Below, piece after piece: positions 41,946 through 50,944 of a stretch of DNA of 64,000 bases. Position 1 is the stretch's first letter, and every line of letters begins with the position of its first letter. Made by a program: the position numbers and the translations under genes. The stretch covers positions 1 to 64,000 of the forward strand of contig JAPPIB010000042.1 in assembly GCA_028820695.1 (NCBI GenBank), given 5' to 3'. Origin of the DNA: Acidiferrobacterales bacterium (GTDB taxonomy: Bacteria > Pseudomonadota > Gammaproteobacteria > Arenicellales > JAJDZL01). The notes under the pieces are model-generated. The model was not told where the DNA came from, made no database searches, and was given only the letters and a program-made list of their open reading frames with translations.

Positions 41946-43700
41946 GTGGATATGTGTCGTCGTGAATTCATCCAGGCGCTCGTTGCCGCGAGCGCTTGCG
42001 GTATTGTGCCTTCAATTTCGGCAGGCAGTTCGAGTCTATACGATTTCGCCCCCTTTGGCGATGTACGTCTGCTGCACATCACCGACACACATGCCCAGCT
42101 GAATCCGGTCTACTATCGGGAACCTCATGTCAATATCGGGTTAGGTGAAGCGCTCGGCCGCCCACCACACATCGTGGGGGATCGTTTCTTTGACTACTTC
42201 GCGATTGCGCCATCGACACCAAGCGCTTACGCGTTTGCCTATTCGAACTTCACGGAGCTGGCCGAAAAGTTCGGCAGGATCGGCGGATATGCCTATCTCA
42301 AAACCCTGATTGACCGGTTGCGACACGAATACGGTTCTGAGCGAACCTTGCTGCTTGATGGCGGGGACAGCTGGCAGGGCAGCGGCACCGCGCTGTGGAC
42401 GCGGGGCATGGAAATGGTGGAGGCGAGCAATCTTCTTGGTGTTGACATTGCGACCGGGCACTGGGAATTCACCTATACACCGCAAGAGATCCAGGCCAAT
42501 CTTCAGGCTCTCGCAGGAGACTTCGTCGCCCAGAATATTTTTCTGACCGAGGATGCACTGTTTGATGAGAAACCAGTCTTCGACGAGGATACCGGTCATG
42601 CCTTTGCGCCATATGTCATGAAGTCTCTTGGCACTCGCACGGTGGCGGTGATCGGGCAGGCGTTTCCCTACACTCCGATCGCCAACCCCAGACGAAACAT
42701 ACCGGACTGGACATTTGGCATCCGGGCTGAGGAACTGCAGGGTCTGGTCAATCATATCCGGGCAGCCGAACGGCCGGACGCTGTGATCTTGCTATCACAC
42801 AACGGCATGGATGTTGACCTGAAACTCGGCGAGGTCGTAACAGGTATCGATGCGGTTCTTGGCGGACATACTCACGATGCGGTGCCGGCGGCACTCGAGG
42901 TGCGAAACTCTCAGGGCACCACATTGGTCACCAACGCCGGGTCCAACGGAAAGTTCGTTGGCGTTCTCGATCTGAAATTTACTGACAAAGGTGTAAGCGA
43001 TTACCGGTATCGACTGTTACCTGTGTTTGGAAACTTCCTTGAGGCAGACGCTGGGATGGAGGAATTCATAGCGGGCTCGCGCGCGCCGTTTTCGTCAGTG
43101 CTCGATGAGAAGCTGGCGGTGACGGAGTCACTGCTGTTTCGTCGCGGCAATTTCAACGGTACGTTTGATGAGGTGATCTGTAATGCACTGCTTCACAATG
43201 GAGATGCCCAAATTGCCCTTTCGCCCGGATTTCGCTGGGGAACTTCCGTCATTCCAGGGCAGACAATCTCCATGGAGGACGTGCTGAGTCAGACTGCAAT
43301 GACTTATCCGGAAACCTATGTACGTGAAATGTCGGGAGAGACCCTGAAGCTGATTCTTGAGGATGTTGCGGACAACTCATTCAACTCCGACCCGTTTTAT
43401 CAGCAAGGTGGTGATATGGTGAGGACGCAGGGATTGACATACACACTCAACCCGGCCAACTCGATTGGGAAGCGAATTTCGCAAATGCGTCTCGACAATG
43501 GAGATTTGATCGAAGCTGACAAGAATTACATGGTGGCCGGCTGGGCAACTGTCGGCGAAGTTTCACCGGGTCCGCCGATTTGGGAATTGGTTGCTGATTA
43601 TCTGCGCGCACAAGGTGTCGTCAGAGTTGATCGCGTCAATCAACCGCGACTCGTAATAGGAGCCGATAACCCCGGTGTCGGCATGTGGCCCGCAACCTGA
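41946..43700 (+). CDS. soxB: SoxB, thiosulfohydrolase
   Basis: A 584-residue dimanganese hydrolase that removes sulfonate from SoxY-bound thiosulfate. N-terminal twin-arginine signal (MCRREFIQALVAASACGI). Metal-site motifs are DTHAQLNP, LLDGGDSWQGSGTALWTRG, TGHWEFTY, LLSHNGMD and VLGGHTHDAVP. AAGGAGG at 41930-41936 fits the GTG at 41946 better than the ATG six bp later. The C-terminal domain is complete. Confidence 0.96.
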   Translation: MDMCRREFIQALVAASACGIVPSISAGSSSLYDFAPFGDVRLLHITDTHAQLNPVYYREPHVNIGLGEALGRPPHIVGDRFFDYFAIAPSTPSAYAFAYSNFTELAEKFGRIGGYAYLKTLIDRLRHEYGSERTLLLDGGDSWQGSGTALWTRGMEMVEASNLLGVDIATGHWEFTYTPQEIQANLQALAGDFVAQNIFLTEDALFDEKPVFDEDTGHAFAPYVMKSLGTRTVAVIGQAFPYTPIANPRRNIPDWTFGIRAEELQGLVNHIRAAERPDAVILLSHNGMDVDLKLGEVVTGIDAVLGGHTHDAVPAALEVRNSQGTTLVTNAGSNGKFVGVLDLKFTDKGVSDYRYRLLPVFGNFLEADAGMEEFIAGSRAPFSSVLDEKLAVTESLLFRRGNFNGTFDEVICNALLHNGDAQIALSPGFRWGTSVIPGQTISMEDVLSQTAMTYPETYVREMSGETLKLILEDVADNSFNSDPFYQQGGDMVRTQGLTYTLNPANSIGKRISQMRLDNGDLIEADKNYMVAGWATVGEVSPGPPIWELVADYLRAQGVVRVDRVNQPRLVIGADNPGVGMWPAT

Positions 43701-43719
43701 TGCAAGGGGGAACGAGCCA

Positions 43720-44265
43720 GTGCATGGAGTAGTCCGAACCTTCGTTGCCGTATTGATACTCAGCCTTGCTGTCGTTTTTCAGTTGCAGGCAGAAGTCCGG
43801 GATCCTGAAGAGTATTTTTTCCATCAGAGTTTTGGAGACCTTCCCGAAGAGGTTGAAATTGCCAAAGAAGAGGGGCAGACCTCTATCCTGGTGATGTTTG
43901 AGTTGAATGACTGCCCGTGGTGCGAAAGGATGAAGGAGATGATTCTGAATCAGTCAGAGGTTCAGGACTATTTCAGGAAGCATTTTCGGGTTCTGATGAT
44001 GAATGTCGAAGGTGACAATCTGATTGTGGATTTCGACGGTGAGGAAATATTGGAAAAGGACTTCGCCCTCAAGCACAATCGGATTCGGGCCACTCCGGTA
44101 TTTCTGTTTCTTGACTTGGAGGGCAGTCGAATTGCCCGCTACACTGGCGCAGCGAAGAACATTGAGGAGTTCATGTTGCTTGGAGAATATGTGACCGATG
44201 GGCACTTTGAGACCACCAATTTCGTCCGATTCAAGCGTGCCAGGTTGAAGTCCAGTTCAAATTGA
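43720..44265 (+). CDS. Periplasmic thioredoxin-like protein (SoxW-like)
   Basis: About 181 residues starting at GTG 43720 after AAGGGGGAAC, with a signal or anchor segment VVRTFVAVLILSLAVVFQLQ and a thioredoxin fold carrying the redox pair DCPWCERM, plus the cis-proline loop RATPVFLFLD. It follows soxB by 19 bp. SoxW/SoxS-type thioredoxins keep SoxYZ in its active reduced state; that role here is inferred from position. Confidence 0.82.
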   Translation: MHGVVRTFVAVLILSLAVVFQLQAEVRDPEEYFFHQSFGDLPEEVEIAKEEGQTSILVMFELNDCPWCERMKEMILNQSEVQDYFRKHFRVLMMNVEGDNLIVDFDGEEILEKDFALKHNRIRATPVFLFLDLEGSRIARYTGAAKNIEEFMLLGEYVTDGHFETTNFVRFKRARLKSSSN

Positions 44266-44317
44266 GCGGGATGGGTGATCCGATCGCTCGATTCGTCACC
44301 CCGATACTGTAATCATC

Positions 44318-45604
44318 ATGTGGAGACAATTAATTTCGGTTGCGGCGCTGATTGTGCCTGTGTTGCCCGGAATGGTTCATTCATTCGATATTCCACAGGA
44401 ACCTCTTCGCCTGCATGACGCCATCGCTTATGCGCAACAGACTCACCCCGCAAGTCGCCAACTGGAACTGGATTATGAATTGGCGCGTGATGCCCATCAT
44501 CAGCTTGAATCCGGAAGTCAACTTGATGCACGTGTGCTGATTGTTCCCCAGAGGGCAGACCGTGCAGCTATGGGTATGCCGAACTCCGAGGACGACAGTT
44601 ACGCCCGCCTTGAGTTAAGTTACCCGATATTTGATTCCGGTCTCAGACGTGCTGCGACAGATCATGCGGCAACCACTCGGGACCTGGCCGAGCGTGCAGT
44701 TGATCTCACCATTGATCAACGCCGGCTTTCGATCATGAGACACTATTTCGATGTATTGCTTGCTGATCTTGACTATGCGGTGAAGAATGAGAAGATGACG
44801 CTCGCCTTTCTTCGTTTCAATCGCCACCGAGAAGAAATGGATCTCTACCAAGCACATGCGGAGGTGGATGTGCTCGCCCTCGAGACAATCTATCGAGATC
44901 GGTTTCATGTACGCGAGCAGGCCGCGATTGAGCGAATGGTGGCCCGGCGCAAACTGGGAATGCTGATGGGGTCGGTGGATTACGTACCGCGTGACCTTCA
45001 GCAACCGGACCTGTCGAACTATCTTGAAAGGGAAGTGCTGGATTTTGATGTCATGCTGGAACAGGTGCTGGCGCACAGTCCCGAGATGATCGCCGCAAAA
45101 TTGCAAGTGGAAAAGGCACGGCAGGCTGTGACCGTCACTGAGAAGCGTTATCAGCCTTCAATCAGAGCGAAACTCGAAGCGAATGAGTGGGCTCAGGAAA
45201 CCGGCAGTCGCAACTCGGCATCCATTGGCCTCCAGCTGGAGTTGCCTTTGGTGTCCGAGTCACGCAGGAGTCATGAACGGAGCAAGTCAATGATTGATGT
45301 CGAACGTGCTCAAGCAGGCGTCGTCGAAGTCGAGCACGGACTTCGAACGCGGGTGTTGAGACTCTGGAAGACGATCAGTTTGAAACGCGTTGACCTGGCA
45401 GCGGCCAGCGTGCGTTCCGATTATCGGGATCAATACATGGACCGGGCGCGGGCGCTATATGAGCTTGAAGAGGCTGCTGATATCGGAGATGCGCAGGCGG
45501 AGCAGTTGCGTTCGTTGATGGAACTGAAAAGCGTGGAGTTCGAACTGACATTGGCATGGAGTGAGTTCGACATGCTGCGCGGTGCGCCGGTATATCCTGA
45601 ATGA
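44318..45604 (+). CDS. TolC-like outer-membrane channel protein
   Basis: A 428-residue outer-membrane-factor protein with signal peptide (about 1-22) and the TolC pattern of long alpha-helical repeats: LRLHDAIAYAQQTHPASRQL, PIFDSGLRRAATDHAATTRD, MLEQVLAHSPEMIAAKLQVE, LELPLVSESRRSHERSK and QAEQLRSLMELKSVEFELTL. It lies 52 bp after the SoxW-like gene in the same direction. No inner-membrane partner is adjacent; the HlyD-like adaptor at 59811 is a distant candidate. Confidence 0.75.
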   Translation: MWRQLISVAALIVPVLPGMVHSFDIPQEPLRLHDAIAYAQQTHPASRQLELDYELARDAHHQLESGSQLDARVLIVPQRADRAAMGMPNSEDDSYARLELSYPIFDSGLRRAATDHAATTRDLAERAVDLTIDQRRLSIMRHYFDVLLADLDYAVKNEKMTLAFLRFNRHREEMDLYQAHAEVDVLALETIYRDRFHVREQAAIERMVARRKLGMLMGSVDYVPRDLQQPDLSNYLEREVLDFDVMLEQVLAHSPEMIAAKLQVEKARQAVTVTEKRYQPSIRAKLEANEWAQETGSRNSASIGLQLELPLVSESRRSHERSKSMIDVERAQAGVVEVEHGLRTRVLRLWKTISLKRVDLAAASVRSDYRDQYMDRARALYELEEAADIGDAQAEQLRSLMELKSVEFELTLAWSEFDMLRGAPVYPE

Positions 45605-45761
45605 GTGAAATTGCAAATTAGCGGGCGTAAATCAATCCTGTAATCGAAATGGGCGGTTTTTTCGATACGGAATATATTTTCGTCGGCAAAAAACTAATTT
45701 TCAGGTTCTCTTCGATGTATATTTAGAGTGTTTTTTTCAATTATAGGAATCGAGGAAAGGT

Positions 45762-47237
45762 ATGGATTCTACAGACTTAGAACGACATGTCAATCAACCC
45801 GGTCGCGATGATCTGGTCAGACAGGTTCGAGAGAAAATAAATGAACTGAATGTGGATTACATTTACTATCAGTTTATTTCTGTTACCGGTCGAATTGTCG
45901 GAAAGGGTGTGCCAGCAGACCACTGGGAGCAGATCGCCAGTCGGGGGTTTCAGTTGGTTTATGGATCAACCGCCAATCTGTTTATCGATCGGTATGGAGA
46001 CTACATTGGTTATGGTCCCGAAGCAATGGAACTGGTGGGTATTCCGGATCCTGAAACATTCTGTCAACTACCCTGGGACAAGCGCGTCGCACGTGTTTTC
46101 TGTACCTGCTTCCGTAATCGGGAAGAGAAAGTTGATGCGGGAGCACATCTGACTTCTGACTGTCGCGGCAATTTGCGCATCATTCACGAAGAGTTCAAGG
46201 CCAAGCATGGTGGACTGCACATGCGCCATGGCATGGAGCCTGAAATGATGTGGCTGAAACGCGGCGAGGACGGCAAACCCGATGGCGGGTTTTCAAAACC
46301 CTATTGCTATCATATCGATCAGTTCGAGAGCTTGCGACCGGTCTTCATGCAGGTTATTGAATATTCGCGATTTATGGGGCTGGATATGATTCAGGGCGAC
46401 CATGAGGACGCACCGGGTCAGCTGGAATTGAACTTCACGTTCGATGACGTGCTCAGGACCTGTGATCGACTGTCAACATACAGGCAGATTTGTGCGCAGG
46501 TTGCGAGAGAGAATAATCTGATTGCATGCTTTATGACAAAACCGTTCATGGGTGTTTCTGCGAGTGGTTGCCATACCAACATGTCGCTTTGGACCGGTGG
46601 CGAGGATGAGATCAACACTCTGGGCAATGACAATCTGAATGGCTTGGATGACGTTTACAGTTATTGTAAAGGTGGCGAGAATATGTTCATGCCGGATACA
46701 GATGACCCGCAGATGCCCGGTGAGATCGGACTGTATTCAGTCGCAGGCGTCATGAAGCATCTCGATGGTCTCACTGCGCTGGGTTGTTCGACCGTCAATT
46801 CCTATCGTAGATTGTGGGATACTGGTTTCTGGGCACCGGTCTATAAGGATTGGGGTTACCAGAACAGAACCACCGCGTTGAGGATATCGGCACCGGGAAG
46901 ATTCGAGTTTCGAGCTGTGGATTCGATGGTCAATCCGTATCTGTTGTGCGCCGGACTGCTCAAGGCGTTTGATGACGGCATCTCAAACCAACTTGATCCA
47001 GGTCAGCCTGAGAATCGAAATATCTACGAGGCGATGGATGCTGGCAAGCAAGTTACTAAACTCCCAATGTCACTGGGTGAAGCGATCGATGCTCTGAAAC
47101 AAGATGAGTTGCTGATGGAAGCGTTGCCTGATGAAATGGGGAAGGTCTTCTTGCATTACAAGGAGGACGAGTGGGCTAAATTCATGGCCACTGTAACTGA
47201 TTGGGATATGGAAACCTATCTGGACTGTCTACCGTAG
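45762..47237 (+). CDS. gmaS: Gamma-glutamylmethylamide synthetase (glutamine-synthetase family)
   Basis: A 491-residue glutamine-synthetase-fold protein with the metal/ATP motifs GDHEDAPGQLELNFTF, SASGCHTNMSLW, STVNSYRRLW and RFEFRAVDSMVNPYL. It is shifted from true GlnA sequences and placed directly upstream of mgsA-B-C, the arrangement of the N-methylglutamate pathway. It ligates methylamine to glutamate with ATP. GAGGAAAGG precedes the ATG. A GlnA paralog of other function is the alternative, but context makes GmaS very likely. Confidence 0.88.
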   Translation: MDSTDLERHVNQPGRDDLVRQVREKINELNVDYIYYQFISVTGRIVGKGVPADHWEQIASRGFQLVYGSTANLFIDRYGDYIGYGPEAMELVGIPDPETFCQLPWDKRVARVFCTCFRNREEKVDAGAHLTSDCRGNLRIIHEEFKAKHGGLHMRHGMEPEMMWLKRGEDGKPDGGFSKPYCYHIDQFESLRPVFMQVIEYSRFMGLDMIQGDHEDAPGQLELNFTFDDVLRTCDRLSTYRQICAQVARENNLIACFMTKPFMGVSASGCHTNMSLWTGGEDEINTLGNDNLNGLDDVYSYCKGGENMFMPDTDDPQMPGEIGLYSVAGVMKHLDGLTALGCSTVNSYRRLWDTGFWAPVYKDWGYQNRTTALRISAPGRFEFRAVDSMVNPYLLCAGLLKAFDDGISNQLDPGQPENRNIYEAMDAGKQVTKLPMSLGEAIDALKQDELLMEALPDEMGKVFLHYKEDEWAKFMATVTDWDMETYLDCLP

Positions 47238-47247
47238 GAGATTTACT

Positions 47248-48192
47248 GTGTGTGGAATCGCTGGATTAATTCATAGAGGAAAGCAGTCTGACATCGGTGG
47301 CGAATTGCTATCGATGCTTCAGGCTTTGAAGCATCGGGGTCCGGATTCTACCGGACTCGCGGTATACGGATCGACTGATGATGTGGATGCGACTGAGTAT
47401 GTCATGCGCTTCAAGGTTGCCGAAGGTGCTGAACTGGCTAGTGGATTCAGGATATTCGATGAGATCAGGGAGCGTCACGAAGCCGTGCATGAGCGTTTGT
47501 CCGAAAGTGGCGCAAAGGTCAGTTCGGAACAGTCGGCGACAGAATATGCATACCGTTGCCGATTTAACTTCGATGGCGATATGAGACGCCTGGCCAACTA
47601 TCTTGAGGATATCGAAGGTGTGGAAATTCTTTCGATCGGCAAGGCGCTTGAACTCGTCAAGGACCTTGGTGATGCACAGACCGTCGGCGACCAATATGGT
47701 CTTGGGGGCTTTCAGGGCACGCACGCGATCGGACATACCCGCATGGCAACCGAATCGGATGTGGACATCCGATCGGCACATCCGTATTGGGCCTATCCGT
47801 TTCTGGATGTCTCAGTCGTTCATAACGGACAGTTGACCAACTATTGGAATTCTCGTCGGGCGCTTGAGCGAAAGGGTCACCGATTCATGTCGAACTGCGA
47901 TTCGGAACTGATTGCTGTCTATCTGGCTGATGCTATGGACCGCGGTGAGGACCTGGAAGAGTCCATGCATCGATCATTGTCGGATCTGGACGGTGTGTTC
48001 ACTTACGTCGTGGCATCGCAAAATGAGCTTGGGATGGCAAAGGATTACATGGCTGCCAAACCGATGGTGCTTTACGAGTCGGATGACTTTGTTGCATTGG
48101 CTTCCGAAGAGGTCGCTATCAGAAGTGTATTTCCTCACGAAATCGACACAATCGACCCCTATGAAGGAGAGGTTAGAGTATGGCGGAGTTGA
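47248..48192 (+). CDS. mgsA: N-methylglutamate synthase subunit A (class II amidotransferase domain)
   Basis: A 314-residue class II glutamine-amidotransferase domain. After the GTG start the chain is MCGIAGLIHRG, where Cys2 becomes the N-terminal nucleophile. Further motifs are LKHRGPDSTGLAVYGS, GTHAIGHTRMATESD and VVHNGQLTNYW. In the Mgs complex this subunit hydrolyses gamma-glutamylmethylamide, releasing methylamine for transfer to MgsC. 10 bp after gmaS and overlapping mgsB by 13 bp. Confidence 0.9.
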   Translation: MCGIAGLIHRGKQSDIGGELLSMLQALKHRGPDSTGLAVYGSTDDVDATEYVMRFKVAEGAELASGFRIFDEIRERHEAVHERLSESGAKVSSEQSATEYAYRCRFNFDGDMRRLANYLEDIEGVEILSIGKALELVKDLGDAQTVGDQYGLGGFQGTHAIGHTRMATESDVDIRSAHPYWAYPFLDVSVVHNGQLTNYWNSRRALERKGHRFMSNCDSELIAVYLADAMDRGEDLEESMHRSLSDLDGVFTYVVASQNELGMAKDYMAAKPMVLYESDDFVALASEEVAIRSVFPHEIDTIDPYEGEVRVWRS

Positions 48193-49010
48193 ATCAACCG
48201 GGATCGATGCATCAGGAGAAGCTTGCCGGTCGGACCCAACAGATATTTTTTCCGGCAGTAGAGTCAGACCGACTCGCGTCACCGCATGCGATTGATGTGG
48301 ATTTTGCCAAGTGTGCTGAAATTGATGCAGAAAACCGTACCGCTCGAGAAGTCAATTCCAGAGTTGCGGAACTGATGAGAGAGGGGTGCGGGACAATCAC
48401 TGTATTGAACCCGGGCGCAAAACACTCTTTGGGAGTCGGTATCCTGAATCGTCTGAATCTGAATTTCGAGGGCAGTCTCGGATATTTCGGTTGTGGTCTG
48501 AGTGACGGTCCCAATATTCGCATTGCAGGTCGGGTCGGCTGGTCGTGTGCGGAAAACATGATGTCGGGCACGATTGTCATAGAAAAGAATGCCGGTTCAA
48601 CGTTCGGTGCCGCGATTCGCGGTGGTGATTTGGTCTGTAAGGGAGACGTAGGCTCTCGGACAGGGATTGACATGAAAGGCGGCACAATCATTATCGGAGG
48701 ACGAACTGGTGCTTTCAGCGGATTCATGATGCAGCGGGGCCGCATGATCGTCCTCGGCGATGCAGGTCCGAACCTGGGCGACTCCATGTATGATGGGCTG
48801 ATTTATGTCGGCGGCAAAATTGCAGGTCTCGGCGTTGATGCAGTCGACGCTGAAATGACAGATCTGGAATGTACCTGGATTGAGCGTAAGCTTGCCATGT
48901 ATGGATTGGAGGCCCCGAATGGGGTTGCCAACATGCGAAAGATTGAATCGGGCAAGCAGTTATGGAACTACGACAGTCTGGAACCCACAGAGAAAAAACT
49001 TGTACTTTAA
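48180..49010 (+). CDS. mgsB: N-methylglutamate synthase subunit B (GltB C-terminal-like)
   Basis: A 276-residue beta-helix protein like the C-terminal GXGXG domain of glutamate synthase: GLSDGPNIRIAGRVGWSCAE, GAAIRGGDLVCKGDVGSRTG, MKGGTIIIGGRTGAFSGF and GDSMYDGLIYVGGKIAGLG. It has a structural role in the synthase. Overlaps mgsA by 13 bp and precedes mgsC by 12 bp. Confidence 0.9.
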   Translation: MAELNQPGSMHQEKLAGRTQQIFFPAVESDRLASPHAIDVDFAKCAEIDAENRTAREVNSRVAELMREGCGTITVLNPGAKHSLGVGILNRLNLNFEGSLGYFGCGLSDGPNIRIAGRVGWSCAENMMSGTIVIEKNAGSTFGAAIRGGDLVCKGDVGSRTGIDMKGGTIIIGGRTGAFSGFMMQRGRMIVLGDAGPNLGDSMYDGLIYVGGKIAGLGVDAVDAEMTDLECTWIERKLAMYGLEAPNGVANMRKIESGKQLWNYDSLEPTEKKLVL

Positions 49011-49022
49011 CGGAACGAACTG

Positions 49023-50396
49023 ATGGAACCAAAACCGAAAACATCACCACCACTGCCTCCGACACCGTCAAGGAATGTCAGTAGTCTGGGGCGCAGTTCC
49101 ATATTCTCACCGGAAACGATTGATGATATTCATATCAAGTCGGAACTGGGTCGATATCGGATGCGTGGATTTTCTCTTTTCAAAAAAATCCCCACTTTCG
49201 ATGAACTGACATTTCTGCCGGGTACACTGACAAGGTTTGTGATTGAAGGCTATCGCGAGCGTTGTGTCACAAAGACTGTACTTGGCCCGCGTGCGAAGCG
49301 GCCGTTGATACTGGATATACCGGTATACATCACCGGAATGAGTTTTGGTGCGCTTTCCTATGAGGCCAAGACAGCCTTGGCGCGGGGAGCGACCATGGCT
49401 GGTACCGCGACTTGCTCAGGGGAGGGCGGAATGATACCTGATGAGCGTCGCTACTCCAGCAAGTGGTTCTATCAGTGCATTCAATCACGCTACGGATTCA
49501 ATCCGCATCATCTGCGTCTGGCGGATGCGGTCGAATTCTTTATCGGACAGGGATGCAAGGTTGGACTTGGTGGTCACCTGATGGGGCAGAAAGTGACTGA
49601 TCAGGTAGCGGAAATGCGTTCATTGCCAGCAGGCATCGACCAGCGTTCGCCGGCTCGTCATCCAGATTGGCTGGGGCCTGACGATCTTGCGTTGAAAATA
49701 GAGGAAATCCGCGAGGCGACTGACTGGCAGATTCCGATTCAGTTGAAACTCGGTGCGGCACGTGTGTACGACGATGTTCGCATGGCCGCGAAAACCGACC
49801 CTGACATGATCTATATCGATGGAATGGAAGGTTCGACCGGTGCAGGTCCTCATCTGGCGACAGAGGAAACAGGAGTGCCTGGAATTGCGGCAATTCGACA
49901 GGCAAGAAAGGCATTGGATGATGTCGGCAAGACAGGTGAGATTTCCCTGATTTATGCCGGCGGTGTACGAAATGGCGGCGACTTGGCCAAGGCACTGGCG
50001 TTAGGTGCTGATGCTGTCGCGATCGGACACGCCTCACTGATGGCCCTGAACTGCAACAAGGATATTCCGGAGGCAGATTATCAGAACGAGATCGGTGTCG
50101 AGGCTGGTTATTGCTATCACTGCCATACGGGACGGTGTCCCGTCGGCGTTGCCACCCAGGACCCGGTGCTTCGGCAGCGACTGAATCCGGACGATGCAGC
50201 TGAACGTGTCTACAATTTTCTGCACACGCTTGCCATCGAGTGTCAGATGATGGCGCGGGCCTGTGGCAAGACAGATGTTCACTCTTTGGAACCGGAAGAC
50301 CTCGCTGCACTGACAATGGAAGCGTCTGCCATGGCCATGGTTCCGCTCGCTGGGACACAGCACACGGTTGGACGTCCCGACATGACTCGCTATTGA
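49023..50396 (+). CDS. mgsC: N-methylglutamate synthase subunit C (FMN-binding)
   Basis: A 457-residue FMN-binding glutamate-synthase-like domain. It contains ITGMSFGALSYEAKTALARG, CSGEGGMIPDERRYSS, IQLKLGAARVYDDVRMA, DGMEGSTGAGPHL and the phosphate-binding IYAGGVRNGGDLAKALALGA. A cysteine motif CYHCHTGRCPVGVATQDP probably binds the iron-sulfur cluster. It joins methylamine to the 2-oxoglutarate/glutamate skeleton. The N-methylglutamate dehydrogenase (mgdABCD) genes are not in the window. Confidence 0.92.
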   Translation: MEPKPKTSPPLPPTPSRNVSSLGRSSIFSPETIDDIHIKSELGRYRMRGFSLFKKIPTFDELTFLPGTLTRFVIEGYRERCVTKTVLGPRAKRPLILDIPVYITGMSFGALSYEAKTALARGATMAGTATCSGEGGMIPDERRYSSKWFYQCIQSRYGFNPHHLRLADAVEFFIGQGCKVGLGGHLMGQKVTDQVAEMRSLPAGIDQRSPARHPDWLGPDDLALKIEEIREATDWQIPIQLKLGAARVYDDVRMAAKTDPDMIYIDGMEGSTGAGPHLATEETGVPGIAAIRQARKALDDVGKTGEISLIYAGGVRNGGDLAKALALGADAVAIGHASLMALNCNKDIPEADYQNEIGVEAGYCYHCHTGRCPVGVATQDPVLRQRLNPDDAAERVYNFLHTLAIECQMMARACGKTDVHSLEPEDLAALTMEASAMAMVPLAGTQHTVGRPDMTRY

Positions 50397-50406
50397 GGAA
50401 TCGCAG

Positions 50407-50808
50407 ATGGAAAATGTAACCAACATCAGTGACAAGTTGAAGGATTCGACTACTGAACGGGAAAAGGAAATCGGCCAGCATATCGGTTATCGATATGATG
50501 TGAATCTTGTTCCGGATTATTCCAGACTTACTCCGTTTCTGAAGGAGTACATTGAGTTTATGGGCTGGGATGATCTGAACTGGCTGGAAGATGTTCACCT
50601 GGGATATGAAGAAGGCGAACCCGCGGTATTTGACCGAAATATCAACGGTTGGGTTCAGGTGCCGAGTGATCTCGACCTGCCAGAAGGACAGCAGGACCGG
50701 GATATGGTTGCCAGGGAATTGTTAGTGAAGTTTCAGTGCTCGGAAGTACACCCGATGGTGGAACTCAATGCAGAGTATGGGAAGGTAAAACCACCGTCTG
50801 GAGATTGA
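50407..50808 (+). CDS. Hypothetical protein of the mgs operon
   Basis: A 133-residue soluble acidic protein (HIGYRYDVNLVPDYSRLTPF, LKEYIEFMGWDDLNWLED, RELLVKFQCSEVHPMVELNA). It lies 10 bp after mgsC and before a strong terminator, so it is the last gene of gmaS-mgsABC. I recognise no family; a role in N-methylglutamate metabolism is only inferred from position. Confidence 0.65.
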   Translation: MENVTNISDKLKDSTTEREKEIGQHIGYRYDVNLVPDYSRLTPFLKEYIEFMGWDDLNWLEDVHLGYEEGEPAVFDRNINGWVQVPSDLDLPEGQQDRDMVARELLVKFQCSEVHPMVELNAEYGKVKPPSGD

Positions 50809-50890
50809 ATCTGACGTCTGAGTCATTTTACTGATCAGGTCTTCGTCAGCCACGATTCAAGACAGGGTTGAATAGGTACTCTCAAAAGAA

Positions 50891-50919
50891 GCCATGCCGG
50901 CAACGGCATGGCTTTTTTT
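50891..50919. terminator. Strong bidirectional terminator between mgs operon and tmm
   Basis: GCCATGCCG-GCAA-CGGCATGGC, a perfect 9-bp GC-rich stem with a 4-nt loop, followed by seven T on the plus strand. On the minus strand the stem is followed by TTCTTTT, so it also serves the convergent tmm gene. Confidence 0.9.
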
Positions 50920-50944
50920 ACGATATGCAGTGCACTGGACCCAT

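Noticed and set aside
49540-50598. 352-codon minus-strand open frame opposite mgsC
   Set aside because: Low-complexity Pro/Arg/His-rich antisense translation of a well-defined gene; no independent support.
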